This document shows positions 47,260 through 56,337 of a DNA stretch of 64,000 nucleotides, piece after piece. Position numbers and translations under genes: made by a program. A model generated the notes under the pieces. The model did no database searches. It saw nothing but the letters and a program-made list of their open reading frames with translations, and was not told the origin of the DNA. Source of the stretch: Lishizhenia tianjinensis. Its GTDB lineage: Bacteria > Bacteroidota > Bacteroidia > Flavobacteriales_D > Crocinitomicaceae. Position 1 is the first letter of the stretch; every line of letters begins with the position of its first letter. Location of the stretch: contig CALQIX020000012.1 of NCBI GenBank assembly GCA_943330745.2, forward strand, positions 38,898 to 102,897, written 5' to 3'.

Positions 47260-48330
47260 ATGCTCACTTTTCGTGTTGAGAAAAAAGTCTTCGATTTTAC
47301 ATTTGGAGCGGGTACATCGCGAGGTATTCTTCACCATAAAAAATCGTGGTTTATTCATGTAATTGATTCAGAGACACAATTTCAAGGGATAGGAGAATGC
47401 AGTGTGATTGAAGGGCTTACCCCTGAATATTTATCGGATGATGATTACATTTCTCGAATTAATCATGCCATTCACCTGATAGGAGATTTAAACGCAGCCA
47501 ATCTCAAGGAACAGCTATTTACAAATTTCTCGTCAACTGAAATCGAAGATTTTTTTAATCGAAACTCTTCCATTCGCTTTGGATTTGAAACAGCAATTTT
47601 AGATTGTTATACTGGAGGTAAAGGTATTTACTTTAATTCTCCTTTTGTAACTGAAGGTTTAAAAATACCCATCAATGGTTTAATTTGGATGGGGAACGAA
47701 TCCTTCATGAATGAACAAATTGAACAAAAGTTAAAGGCTGGCTTCACGACTCTCAAAATGAAAGTTGGTGCAATTGATTTTAATCAAGAATTGGCTATTC
47801 TTCGTTCAATTCGTAAAAGCTACGATTCAAAAAATATTACCCTTAGAGTTGATGCAAATGGGGCTTTTACCTCAGATAATGTCATGGAAAGATTGAAACA
47901 ATTAGCAGAATTTGAAATTCATTCCATTGAACAGCCAATTGCTCCAGGCAATTTAGCATTGTTAGGGAGGATTTGTATCGATTCACCCATTTCAATTGCT
48001 TTAGATGAAGAACTTATTGGTGTTTTTACTAAACAAGAAAAACTATCGTTTTTAATTGCCATCAATCCGCAATTTATTGTACTTAAACCAAGTTTGCATG
48101 GTGGATTCAAAGGGGCCTGCGAATGGATAGATGCAGCGGTTTTAAGTGGAATTCAATGGTGGATTACATCAGCTCTTGAATCTAATGTAGGATTGAGCGC
48201 AATCTGCCAGTTTACGGCTCAATTTACTAATACACTTCCTCAAGGATTGGGAACAGGAGCCTTATATGCAAATAATATTGACAAGGGTTTGATTGTTGAA
48301 AATGGATTTATTTTTTCAACCTGGAATTAA
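47260..48330 (+). CDS. menC: o-Succinylbenzoate synthase
   Basis: A 356-residue enolase-superfamily enzyme of menaquinone synthesis. TTLKMKVGAIDF supplies the Lys-x-Lys, VDANGAF the first metal Asp, EQP the second and ALDEEL the third, and the second catalytic Lys lies near IVLKPS. It dehydrates SHCHC to o-succinylbenzoate. It follows the PorP/SprF-OmpA gene by 5 nt, apparently in the same transcript, although no other men genes are in the window. Length is usual. Confidence 0.9.
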   Translation: MLTFRVEKKVFDFTFGAGTSRGILHHKKSWFIHVIDSETQFQGIGECSVIEGLTPEYLSDDDYISRINHAIHLIGDLNAANLKEQLFTNFSSTEIEDFFNRNSSIRFGFETAILDCYTGGKGIYFNSPFVTEGLKIPINGLIWMGNESFMNEQIEQKLKAGFTTLKMKVGAIDFNQELAILRSIRKSYDSKNITLRVDANGAFTSDNVMERLKQLAEFEIHSIEQPIAPGNLALLGRICIDSPISIALDEELIGVFTKQEKLSFLIAINPQFIVLKPSLHGGFKGACEWIDAAVLSGIQWWITSALESNVGLSAICQFTAQFTNTLPQGLGTGALYANNIDKGLIVENGFIFSTWN

Positions 48331-48445
48331 GCCGTGTTGGTACTTTAGAATCATTTTTGGGTAATTAATATAGTTAACAATTACATCACAAAAGATTAAA
48401 ATCAGCTAATCAAAAAATATCATTTTGTTTAATTACTTTTAGAAA

Positions 48446-48862
48446 GTGAAATTTTACGTTCAATTTCTTTTTTTTATATCACTATTTTTGGTCGCTTGTG
48501 AAATGCAATTGGGTCCAAGTTTCAATGATAAAGAAGAACGCATTCAAGCGCCAATTTTGAACAAGGACATGGGGTTTAAAAAATTGAAGGGTGAATGGTT
48601 ATATGTGGATAGAAAGAAAAATACCTATATTAAACAAGTAACATATTTACAGTCTAGTCCTGATAGCCAGCGAGAAAGAGTAATACGTTATTTTAATTTG
48701 GTCGCTTTTGAAGATACAATTCTTCCTTTGCAGAAATTGATTCATGTGGCTTCATTCAATCAAGTAGATAGTTTTAAATATGAAGATAAAAATCATTATT
48801 ATCTTTACAATCCAAACGCTAAAAGACCACCCACTTTTATATGTATTGATAAAACGAACTAA
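48446..48862 (+). CDS. Small predicted lipoprotein of unknown function
   Basis: A 138-residue protein. The N-terminal FYVQFLFFISLFLVAC ends in a lipobox-like LVAC, so it should be lipid-anchored. The start is a GTG at 48446. No domain is recognised. The sequence is mostly beta (KLKGEWLYVDRKKNTYIKQV). It is followed after 2 nt by the mini type-B protein, suggesting a two- to three-gene unit. Confidence 0.6.
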   Translation: MKFYVQFLFFISLFLVACEMQLGPSFNDKEERIQAPILNKDMGFKKLKGEWLYVDRKKNTYIKQVTYLQSSPDSQRERVIRYFNLVAFEDTILPLQKLIHVASFNQVDSFKYEDKNHYYLYNPNAKRPPTFICIDKTN

Positions 48863-48864
48863 AC

Positions 48865-49284
48865 ATGAAGAATTTTATAATTGTGATCCTATTTTTGTTT
48901 GTGAGGAATATTTCTTTTTCTCAAGAAATTGCATCAACGAACTTTGTTTGTTTTGATGGTTCTACTTGTTTTGAAACACCTAAATCATTATCGGTTAATC
49001 AGTTGCATGATTTTCGAATAGTGAATAATTGCATGATTACATCCTTTTCTTTTCAGTTGTTTAATCGTTGGGGACAATTAGTTAAGGAGTCCAGTGCAAT
49101 GACGGTTCCCCTAATTTGGAATTCATCAGAGCAACCAAAAGGAAAGAAAACTAAAAAACATAAAAAAACGAGTGATGTTCCCGAAAAAATATTGGAACAA
49201 GGAGTTTATTTTTATAGTATTACTTTCACTTTACAAGGCTCAAATTTACCTGAAAAACAAACCGGTAATCTTACCATATTTTAA
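48865..49284 (+). CDS. Miniature protein consisting of a signal peptide and a type B T9SS sorting-like domain
   Basis: A 139-residue protein. A signal peptide (IVILFLFVRNISFSQ) is followed directly by a sequence like the last 90 residues of gliding-motility-associated C-terminal domains: FSFQLFNRWGQLVKESS, then W-N-S-S, then EQGVYFYSITFTLQG, then a T-G-N-L-T-I-F end. Between W and EQGVY lies a basic insertion (KGKKTKKHKKTSDVPEK). There is no separate passenger domain. This is a near cargo-less sorting domain. Genes on both sides are short unknowns in the same direction. Confidence 0.75.
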   Translation: MKNFIIVILFLFVRNISFSQEIASTNFVCFDGSTCFETPKSLSVNQLHDFRIVNNCMITSFSFQLFNRWGQLVKESSAMTVPLIWNSSEQPKGKKTKKHKKTSDVPEKILEQGVYFYSITFTLQGSNLPEKQTGNLTIF

Positions 49285-49293
49285 ATAATATTC

Positions 49294-49725
49294 GTGCAAC
49301 AACTCAATTTAACTCTCTCCCAGTTTCCAGGCGGACAACTTTTTTTTGAATTCGATATCGATAACCAGCCCTTATCTACTTTATTAAAAGTCGATTTGAA
49401 AGAGTTAACAGGAATGTTTACGCCTGAAGGTTCTGACAGTGGATATTTTGTTACTCAACTTGCAAAATACATTGGTAAAATGCCAACTGAACGAATTTTA
49501 TTATACGTCTGCGCTGATTGTGGTGATATAAGTTGTGGAGCGTTATCTGCCAAAATAGAGTTCACTGATGAAAAAGTGATTTGGAGTGATTTTGCATATG
49601 AAAATGCGATTGAAATTGTGGAAAGGTATCCTGAAATTGGACCTTTTGAATTTTCGCGAATGGAATATAATAATACCTTTTATGCTATTGCACCGCAACA
49701 ATTGATGAATGAAAATTTAAATTAA
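49294..49725 (+). CDS. Protein of unknown function with CxxCGDxxCG motif
   Basis: A 143-residue cytoplasmic protein starting at a GTG (49294). It has a conserved-looking segment ILLYVCADCGDISCGALSAK, then FTDEKVIWSDFAYENA and a P-F-E-F-S-R-x-x-Y end. The three cysteines in the motif resemble an unnamed family of bacterial proteins; metal binding is possible. No function is known to me. It lies 9 nt after the mini type-B gene and 24 nt before the barrel protein. Confidence 0.6.
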   Translation: MQQLNLTLSQFPGGQLFFEFDIDNQPLSTLLKVDLKELTGMFTPEGSDSGYFVTQLAKYIGKMPTERILLYVCADCGDISCGALSAKIEFTDEKVIWSDFAYENAIEIVERYPEIGPFEFSRMEYNNTFYAIAPQQLMNENLN

Positions 49726-49749
49726 CGTGTGAAACTGAATTATAATATT

Positions 49750-50574
49750 ATGTCTAAATTATTTCAAGTACTAACAACGTTTCTCTTTCTTGGTACACTA
49801 TTTACCGGAAATACTCAAGGATATTATCCAATGGGCAGCCGTGCTCAATCCCTTGGAAATGCGAGTAATACCTTGGAAGATGTATGGGCTTATCACCACA
49901 ATCCTGCTGCTCTAACAGGAGTTAAGAAATTGGCAGTTGGGATTAGTTATGAAAATCGATTTTTACTGAAAGAATTGCAGTCTCAAGGCGTAGCTGTGGC
50001 ATTACCCTTAAAAAAAGGTGTTGTTTCTTTTGGCGGCCAGCGTTTTGGATACCGTAATTTTCTTTCATTTAAAACAGGGCTGGGTTATAGCTTAAAGTTA
50101 AGTGAATTTTTGTCGGCTGGAGTTCAACTTAATTATGCAGGTATTCGATTGCCAGATGCCTATGGTAGCCATGGTACGGTTACGGCTGAATTAGGATTGT
50201 TAGCCAAAATTAATGATAAATGGAAACTGGGATTTAGTGTTTTTAACATCGGTCGAAATAAGCTTTCTGATTATCAAGAGGATAGATACACGACCGTTAT
50301 GCGTTTAGGTACGGCCTATAAAATTTCTTCCAAGGTACTTCTTGTCGCGGAAGCTGAAAAAAATGTAGATTATCCACTTCGTGGAAAAGTAGGAATTGAA
50401 TATGCAGTTGTCTCTAATTTTTTTATTAGGGGTGGTTTTGCCACTGAACCTTTAGAGGTAAGCTTTGGAGTGGGCTATCAATTCAAAAAGTTCTTTAAGG
50501 TAGATCTCGGAAGTTGTTACCACCAAATTTTAGGTTGGTCACCTAATTTTTCTTTTAATTATCAATTGCAATAG
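49750..50574 (+). CDS. Outer-membrane beta-barrel protein, PorV/PorQ-like
   Basis: A 274-residue protein with a signal peptide (FLFLGTLFTGNTQG). It has the FadL/PorV-type start: YPMGSRAQSLGNASNTLEDVWAYHHNPAAL. Alternating hydrophobic strands follow (VGISYENRFLLKEL ... FRGGFATEPLEVSFGVGYQF-like). T9SS PorV is about 390 residues, so this is a shorter relative, nearer PorQ in size. It overlaps nothing and is 1 nt before the next barrel gene. The ATG at 49750 is used; the GTG at 49729 would add seven residues. Confidence 0.75.
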   Translation: MSKLFQVLTTFLFLGTLFTGNTQGYYPMGSRAQSLGNASNTLEDVWAYHHNPAALTGVKKLAVGISYENRFLLKELQSQGVAVALPLKKGVVSFGGQRFGYRNFLSFKTGLGYSLKLSEFLSAGVQLNYAGIRLPDAYGSHGTVTAELGLLAKINDKWKLGFSVFNIGRNKLSDYQEDRYTTVMRLGTAYKISSKVLLVAEAEKNVDYPLRGKVGIEYAVVSNFFIRGGFATEPLEVSFGVGYQFKKFFKVDLGSCYHQILGWSPNFSFNYQLQ

Positions 50575-50575
50575 C

Positions 50576-52669
50576 ATGAAGCTTAAGTTGGTCGTTAGTT
50601 TATTGCTTTTGTTCGCCACTGGGAGGGCGATTTCTCAGGCGAGAAATGAAATTATTCAGCAGCGCATCGAATTTATTTCTGAGCAATTGCAATCAGAGGA
50701 AATTGATTTAACGAATGTTATTGAATCTCTGAATTTTTATTTTGATAATAAGCTGAATTTGAATACCGCCAATACGGAAGACCTCGAAGAACTCAATTTG
50801 TTAACGGCTGTTCAAATCAATGATTTACTCTTGCATAGAAAGCTTTTTGGGAAATTAATTACGATTTATGAACTACAAAGCCTTAAATATTGGGATTTAT
50901 CGATCATTCAATTGGTATTACCTTTCGTATATGTGGACAATAAGCTTGATAATTTACATATTACATTGAAAGAAGCATTAAAAGAAGGGAAGTTTGAGCT
51001 TTTTACCCGATACCAACCAACTATTGAGAAAAAAGGTGGTTATGCGGCTGTTTCCGATTCAGTATTGAATGCATCTAATAATTATTATCATGGAAATTCC
51101 GATCGTTACTATTCTCGATTTAGGTATACCTATAAAACGAATATCAGTATTGGAATTACAGCGGAAAAAGATGCAGGAGAACAATTTTTTAAAGGTGCTC
51201 AAAAAAACGGATTTGATTTTTACTCTGCCCATGTATTTTTTAAAGGGGGGAAATACCTAAAATCTTTTGCGATTGGTGATTATCAAGTTCAAATTGGTCA
51301 AGGAATAAATATGTGGTCAAGTTATGCTTTTGGTAAAACAGCGGATATTGCCACTATGAAGCGAAATGCCATTCCCATTCGAGCCTATACATCCGTTGAT
51401 GAAAGTAGATTTATGCGTGGTGTAGCGGCGGATTTTGGATATAAGGATTTTAGTTTACTCACATTTGCATCTGTTAAAAAGGTAGATGCGAAACAAGCCA
51501 TTGCAGATTCAACTTACGATGATTTAGAATTTATATCAACGATTGATTTATCAGGATTGCATCGCACAAATTCTGAAATTGCTAAGAAAAATGGCTTGAC
51601 TGAATATGTAGCGGGCACAAATCTGAGGTATGTAAAAGGACCGCTAAGACTAGGTGTAACTGGTGTTGCGCAGGGGTATGATAAGCCCTATTTAAAAACA
51701 GAAACGTATTACAATCAATTTGACTTTAGAGGGAAACAAAATCTATCTGCAAGTTTTGATTATAATTATGTGTATCGAAATGTTAATTTATTTGGTGAAA
51801 TGTCACACAATTTTTTCCAAAATGAAGGCGAATGGAATGGCGGTGGTGCAATGGTCCACGGAGCAATGGTTTCGTTAGACGCTAATGCCAGTATCGGTTT
51901 ATTGTATCGAAATTATGGAAAGGGCTACCAGACATTTTATAATTCTGGGTTTTCAGAAGGAAGCAATACTCAAAATGAGCAAGGACTTTACGCAGGAACA
52001 AAATTAAAAATAACGAAGGCTTGGTCATTGAACGGATATATTGATTTATTCAAATTTCCATGGTTGAAGTATCAGATTGATGCACCAACTCAGGGGCACG
52101 AGTTTTTAATTCAACCTATTTACAAACCGAACAAGATTTTTGAAATTTACGGTAGATTTCGTCAACAATTGCGACAAAAGAACAGCAGGGATTCAGATGG
52201 GACAGTTACGGGAATTGAAGATGTTTTACAGCGTAATTATAGGTTAAATGTGTCATACGTGGTTAATGAATTTTTCACCTTCAAAAGCAGATTAGAATAT
52301 GTAACAATTAATCGCCTGAGTAACAAGCCGGAAAAAGGAATGTTGTTTACTCAAGATTTATTATACAAACCCAAAGGATTGCCTATTGATATTTCACTGC
52401 GTTATGCCCTTTTTGATACCGATAGTTATGATACAAGATTGTATTCTTTTGAAAACAATGCTTTGTATGTATTTGCTGTGCCAGCCTATTATTATCAAGG
52501 TAATCGAGCCTATATTTTAGTGAGGTATTCATTCTTACGTCATTGTGATTTATGGGTGCGGTATGGATATTTTCTATACAACAATAGGCAGAATATTAGT
52601 TCAGGAGCAGAAGGTATTGTAGGGAGCAAGAAATCAGATTTGGTAATACAATTACGAATTTCCTTCTAA
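50576..52669 (+). CDS. Helix-hairpin-helix protein with C-terminal outer-membrane barrel
   Basis: A 697-residue exported protein. A signal peptide (LLLLFATGRAISQ) is followed by a ComEA-like helix-hairpin-helix segment (LNLNTANTEDLEELNLLTAV) and then about 500 residues of beta-barrel pattern ending in an aromatic strand (KKSDLVIQLRISF). The segment FAIGDYQVQIGQGINMW is conserved in this Bacteroidota-specific family. Its function is unknown; DNA uptake has been guessed from the HHH but is unproven. It begins 1 nt after the PorV/PorQ-like barrel gene, so both are co-expressed. Confidence 0.8.
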   Translation: MKLKLVVSLLLLFATGRAISQARNEIIQQRIEFISEQLQSEEIDLTNVIESLNFYFDNKLNLNTANTEDLEELNLLTAVQINDLLLHRKLFGKLITIYELQSLKYWDLSIIQLVLPFVYVDNKLDNLHITLKEALKEGKFELFTRYQPTIEKKGGYAAVSDSVLNASNNYYHGNSDRYYSRFRYTYKTNISIGITAEKDAGEQFFKGAQKNGFDFYSAHVFFKGGKYLKSFAIGDYQVQIGQGINMWSSYAFGKTADIATMKRNAIPIRAYTSVDESRFMRGVAADFGYKDFSLLTFASVKKVDAKQAIADSTYDDLEFISTIDLSGLHRTNSEIAKKNGLTEYVAGTNLRYVKGPLRLGVTGVAQGYDKPYLKTETYYNQFDFRGKQNLSASFDYNYVYRNVNLFGEMSHNFFQNEGEWNGGGAMVHGAMVSLDANASIGLLYRNYGKGYQTFYNSGFSEGSNTQNEQGLYAGTKLKITKAWSLNGYIDLFKFPWLKYQIDAPTQGHEFLIQPIYKPNKIFEIYGRFRQQLRQKNSRDSDGTVTGIEDVLQRNYRLNVSYVVNEFFTFKSRLEYVTINRLSNKPEKGMLFTQDLLYKPKGLPIDISLRYALFDTDSYDTRLYSFENNALYVFAVPAYYYQGNRAYILVRYSFLRHCDLWVRYGYFLYNNRQNISSGAEGIVGSKKSDLVIQLRISF

Positions 52670-52770
52670 AATAGTTCAAAGATTTAATGTTGGATTAGAG
52701 ATGTTTTCCACAATTTTTGGTCAAATGTTCAAAAGATTGAAACTTTTTTCAGTAAAAAGCAGTAAAAATG

Positions 52771-52801
52771 TTTGCAATATTAAACTAGAAGCGTATCTTT
52801 G
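52771..52801 (+). promoter_or_regulatory. Textbook Bacteroidota promoter of the rpmB operon
   Basis: TTTG (52771-52774) and TATCTTTG (52794-52801) separated by exactly 19 nt, the -33/-7 arrangement of the phylum's main sigma factor. It drives rpmB-rpmG-DUF4295. Confidence 0.88.
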
Positions 52802-52837
52802 CACCCGCTTCAAAAAATAGCAATTAAGAATTAGGTT

Positions 52838-53074
52838 ATGTCACGAGTTTGTCAACTTACAGGAAAATCGGTTATGGTTGGGAACAATGTTTCTCACTCA
52901 AATCGTAAAACAAAAAGAAGATTTTATCCAAATCTGATCACTAAAAAGTTTTTCTTACCAACAGAAAATAGTTTTATTACTTTAAAATTATCGACTTCTG
53001 CGTTAAGAACCGTTAACAAAAACGGTATTGAAGCTTGTGTTAAAGAGGCTAGAAAAAAAGGGTATTTGAAGTAA
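52838..53074 (+). CDS. rpmB: 50S ribosomal protein L28
   Basis: A 78-residue L28: SRVCQLTGKSVMVGNNVSHS, then NRKTKRRFYPNL and STSALRTVNKNG. Typical size. First gene of the ribosomal unit, 37 nt behind the promoter's -7 box. Confidence 0.98.
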   Translation: MSRVCQLTGKSVMVGNNVSHSNRKTKRRFYPNLITKKFFLPTENSFITLKLSTSALRTVNKNGIEACVKEARKKGYLK

Positions 53075-53109
53075 ATCTGTTGAAAGGCAGAAGTTAAATC
53101 AGCACAGAA

Positions 53110-53298
53110 ATGGCAAAGAAAGCAAAAGGAAATAGAATTCAAGTGATACTTGAATGTACAGAGCACAAAGATTCAGGTATGCCTGGAACTTCTCGATACA
53201 TTACTACGAAAAATCGTAAAAACACTCCGGACAGAATGGAAATCAAAAAATTCAATCCGGTTTTGAAAAAATATACTGTTCATAAAGAAATTAAATAA
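53110..53298 (+). CDS. rpmG: 50S ribosomal protein L33
   Basis: A 62-residue L33: [20 protein letters not shown], then [20 protein letters not shown] and the usual end [15 protein letters not shown]. It carries one cysteine, so it is the zinc-free form. It lies 35 nt after rpmB. Confidence 0.98.
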   Translation: MAKKAKGNRIQVILECTEHKDSGMPGTSRYITTKNRKNTPDRMEIKKFNPVLKKYTVHKEIK

Positions 53299-53305
53299 GT
53301 AAGTC

Positions 53306-53461
53306 ATGGCTAAGAAAGTTGTAGCGAGTTTACAAAAAGGTGGAGGTAAAGAACATACCAAAGTGATTAAAATGGTTAAGTCTGATAAAACAGGTTCTTA
53401 CACTTTTAAAGAAGAGATTGTACACAATGATAAAGTGAAGGATTGGTTTGCCAAAAACTAA
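53306..53461 (+). CDS. DUF4295 family small basic protein
   Basis: A 51-residue protein found by translating 53306: MAKKVVASLQKGGGKEHTKV, continuing IKMVKSDKTGSYTFKEEIVH and ending in NDKVKDWFAKN. It matches the DUF4295 family, which in Bacteroidota invariably follows rpmB-rpmG and is thought to be ribosome-associated. The gap to rpmG is 7 nt. Function unproven. Confidence 0.92.
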   Translation: MAKKVVASLQKGGGKEHTKVIKMVKSDKTGSYTFKEEIVHNDKVKDWFAKN

Positions 53462-53490
53462 TTTTACTAACGCGTGTTAATTATTAGATA

Positions 53491-53520
53491 AGCTTCCTTA
53501 ATTTAGGAGGCTTTTCTTTT
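53491..53520 (+). terminator. Rho-independent terminator after the L28-L33-DUF4295 unit
   Basis: AGCTTCCT pairs with AGGAGGCT (one G-T) around a 6-nt loop, then TTTTCTTTT. It separates the ribosomal unit from ftsY. Confidence 0.8.
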
Positions 53521-53535
53521 TTAATAGAACTATAT

Positions 53536-54501
53536 ATGGGATTTTTTGATTTTTTTAAACGTGGTGGTCAAGAGGATAAAGAAACTTTAGACAAAGGTCT
53601 TGAGAAAACAAAACAAAGTTTCTTGTCCAAAATTGCCCGTGCCGTTTTGGGTAAATCTTCAGTTGATGAAGAGGTTTTGGATAATTTGGAGGAAGTTTTA
53701 ATTACGTCAGATGTTGGTGTTGAAACTACTTTAAAAATAATTGAACGTATCCAAAATCGAGTTTCTCGAGATAAAGTAATGGGTACGGACGAGTTACAGC
53801 GTTTGTTGCGTGAAGAAATAGCTGCTTTATTGGAGGAAAATAATTCAACTAATCAAGGACAATTCACGATTCCAGAAAAAAAAGGAGATCCTCATGTGAT
53901 AATGGTTGTTGGTGTTAATGGCGTGGGAAAAACTACAACGATAGGCAAATTGGCATATCAATTTAAACAAGCTGGACTTAGCGTAGTGTTAGGTGCTTCT
54001 GATACCTTTAGAGCTGCAGCAGTCGATCAATTGATTATATGGGCAGATCGTGTAGGAGTTCCAATCATTCAGCAAGGAATGGGAGCAGATCCTGCAAGTG
54101 TTGCATACGATACACTTCAGTCCGCTAAGTCGCAACATGCAGATGTTGTAATTATTGATACTGCGGGTCGTTTACACAATAAAGTGAACCTAATGAATGA
54201 GTTGAATAAAATCAAACGCGTGATGGAAAAAGTTGTTCCAGGTGCTCCTCATGAAATCTTACTCGTTTTAGATGGCTCAACAGGTCAAAATGCATTTGAA
54301 CAAGCAAAACAATTTTCCTTAGCAACCGATATTAATGCCTTGGCCGTTACGAAATTGGATGGTACAGCGAAGGGGGGAGTAGTGATTGGGATTTCTGACC
54401 AAATGAAAATACCAGTTAAATATATTGGTGTTGGTGAAGGGATGATGGATCTTCAATTATTTGATAAAAAAACTTTTGTCGATTCACTTTTTAATGATTA
54501 A
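53536..54501 (+). CDS. ftsY: Signal recognition particle receptor FtsY
   Basis: A 321-residue SRP GTPase: a short N-terminal acidic/helical region and N domain, then the NG core with GVNGVGKTTTIGKLA, DTFRAAAVDQL, DTAGRLHN and TKLDGTAKGG. It lacks a long A domain, as is normal in this phylum. With Ffh and SRP RNA it docks ribosomes at the membrane. It begins 16 nt after the ribosomal terminator and is followed by a TraB/GumN gene after 3 nt. Confidence 0.97.
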   Translation: MGFFDFFKRGGQEDKETLDKGLEKTKQSFLSKIARAVLGKSSVDEEVLDNLEEVLITSDVGVETTLKIIERIQNRVSRDKVMGTDELQRLLREEIAALLEENNSTNQGQFTIPEKKGDPHVIMVVGVNGVGKTTTIGKLAYQFKQAGLSVVLGASDTFRAAAVDQLIIWADRVGVPIIQQGMGADPASVAYDTLQSAKSQHADVVIIDTAGRLHNKVNLMNELNKIKRVMEKVVPGAPHEILLVLDGSTGQNAFEQAKQFSLATDINALAVTKLDGTAKGGVVIGISDQMKIPVKYIGVGEGMMDLQLFDKKTFVDSLFND

Positions 54502-54504
54502 AAT

Positions 54505-55350
54505 ATGAAATTCTGCATGATTTTGGTTTTATTGTTTCTATTGAATTTTTCCATAGAGGCACAATTACTTTGGAGAATAAGTGGTAATGGATTAAAAGAA
54601 AACTCCTATTTGTATGGAACAATACATGTTATGCCGAAGGAGAAATTTTCAATTTCACCTAAAATCCAACAGGCCTTGAAGAGTTCCCAAACATTAGCAA
54701 TGGAGGTTGATTTGAACATGGATTTCAAAACCAAAATTCAAGTTGCCCAAGAAATGATTATCCCAGGTGGAAAAACACTTGAGGATTTATTGAATGACTC
54801 TGATTATAAACTAGTTAAATCATATTGTCTCGATTCATTGCACATGAAAAAAGGTAAGTTTAACAGATATATTCGTTTAAAGCCTTTTTTCTTTACATCC
54901 GTAATTGCACAAGAACAAATGGGTAAAACTGCATCGTATGAAATGGAATTTAATAAAATAGCTAAAAAGCGAAAAATGCCGACTCTTGGATTGGAATCCA
55001 TTCAATTTCAGATGCAAACGATTAACAAAATCAAGGTTGAGGATCAAGCGAAAATGATGATGCAGGAGTTTGGAGATAATCCGCAGAATCAATTCGATAT
55101 GATGCTGAATTTGTATTTAAAGGAAGATTTAGATGGCTTGTTTGAATTAATTGCTTCAGAAACAAGTCAAATTCCCGAATTCAATTATAATTTTCTCGAA
55201 TTAAGAAACTCAAATTGGATTCCAGTTATTCAAAAACAAATAGCTCAAAAATCAACTTTTATCGCGGTAGGGGCTGCTCATTTACCCGGAAAAACAGGTG
55301 TGATTGAATTATTGAAAGCGCAAGGTTTTACGGTTGAACCAATTAATTAA
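54505..55350 (+). CDS. TraB/GumN family protein
   Basis: A 281-residue exported protein. The signal peptide (ILVLLFLLNFSIEAQ) leads into the family signature LYGTIHVMPK and a closing IAVGAAHLPGKTGVIELLKA, which carry the conserved G-x-x-H pair. TraB/GumN proteins are Tiki-like putative metalloproteases. Length is usual for bacterial members. It lies 3 nt after ftsY and ends at a terminator. Confidence 0.9.
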   Translation: MKFCMILVLLFLLNFSIEAQLLWRISGNGLKENSYLYGTIHVMPKEKFSISPKIQQALKSSQTLAMEVDLNMDFKTKIQVAQEMIIPGGKTLEDLLNDSDYKLVKSYCLDSLHMKKGKFNRYIRLKPFFFTSVIAQEQMGKTASYEMEFNKIAKKRKMPTLGLESIQFQMQTINKIKVEDQAKMMMQEFGDNPQNQFDMMLNLYLKEDLDGLFELIASETSQIPEFNYNFLELRNSNWIPVIQKQIAQKSTFIAVGAAHLPGKTGVIELLKAQGFTVEPIN

Positions 55351-55361
55351 TATAAGTTTAA

Positions 55362-55389
55362 TTAGTTAATTTTCATTAGCTAACTTTTT
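55362..55389 (+). terminator. Rho-independent terminator after the TraB/GumN gene
   Basis: TTAGTTAA and TTAGCTAA form an 8-bp stem (one G-T) with a TTTTCA loop, followed by CTTTTT. Low GC makes it weaker than average. Confidence 0.65.
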
Positions 55390-55471
55390 CAACCCTGTTT
55401 TTTTACGTGATGTTTTGATTTATATATCAAATTAAACAAGAACGGAAGGGAACAATTTGTGTCTTTATGAT

Positions 55472-56269
55472 TTAAGATACTTGCTTCAATTCCACTAAAT
55501 ACTTTTGAAATTGATTAATAGATTTTTTATCTTCTTCAATCGGTTTGCAATAGCGGTTGATTTTTCTGAAGGCAAAATAAAGATAGAAAATATATAATAG
55601 GGAAATACATACCATAAGACTGATTCCCATTCGGCTGACTTTTGAAATTTGCTCTACCGTAGAAATATGCATCGTTCCAGCGTTTGAAATTGGATCAGAA
55701 TACGTAACAAATCCTTGATAAAAAACAAATACAAAGAGGAACAATAAAATGATGTTATAAATGGAGACTGTCAACTTACCATCCAAGTAATAGGCCCTTA
55801 GACCAAAAAAAGCCAGCAGTTTGGCAAGAGGAATACTCTTTTGTGTTGCTTGTTTAACATTTGTATCTAAATGTAATATAATCCGATCAATGTATTCAAT
55901 GTGTTTTTGTTTCACTTTTAGAAAATTATCAGCATTTAATTGGTCGAGTATTTCCAATTTAGGATGAAATTCTTGGCTGAGATTTTCTTTACAAAATTCA
56001 ATTTTATTGTCAATTTCAAAAAACAATTGTTGCCACTCAAAATCTTCTGGATCCGTATTTTCTGATTTTTCAACCAAGTTGTTTATTTCCCTCATTGAGG
56101 TTTCCTGATTTTCTTGAAGCTCAAAATTCTTTATCTGCTCAAGCAAACTTTCCGTTGAATGGTAGTTTACTTGGTTTCGTTGTTGTTTTACAGGATTTTT
56201 AATGCCTCTGTAAGCATCACGTCCCATTTCTCTACCGATTTGATTAACGAATGAATTTACTATACCCAT
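55472..56269 (-). CDS. Two-helix membrane protein of unknown function
   Basis: A 265-residue protein. The N-terminal half is charged and helical (TESLLEQIKNFELQENQETS, a probable coiled coil). Two membrane segments follow at about residues 168-185 (IYNIILLFLFVFVFYQG) and 213-233 (GISLMVCISLLYIFYLYF), and the C-terminus is charged. No known family recognised. It stands alone on the minus strand with 68 nt upstream. Confidence 0.6.
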   Translation of the reverse strand: MGIVNSFVNQIGREMGRDAYRGIKNPVKQQRNQVNYHSTESLLEQIKNFELQENQETSMREINNLVEKSENTDPEDFEWQQLFFEIDNKIEFCKENLSQEFHPKLEILDQLNADNFLKVKQKHIEYIDRIILHLDTNVKQATQKSIPLAKLLAFFGLRAYYLDGKLTVSIYNIILLFLFVFVFYQGFVTYSDPISNAGTMHISTVEQISKVSRMGISLMVCISLLYIFYLYFAFRKINRYCKPIEEDKKSINQFQKYLVELKQVS

Positions 56270-56337
56270 AAATTAGTTTTTTCGAAGATATAAAAAAAGT
56301 GTGTGTAGTGGCCCGAAAAATTAGCTATTGTGATTAT

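Noticed and set aside
49750..50574. Assignment as PorV itself
   Set aside because: At 274 residues it is well below the roughly 390 of PorV; the resemblance is limited to the FadL-type N-terminus, so only PorV/PorQ-like is claimed.
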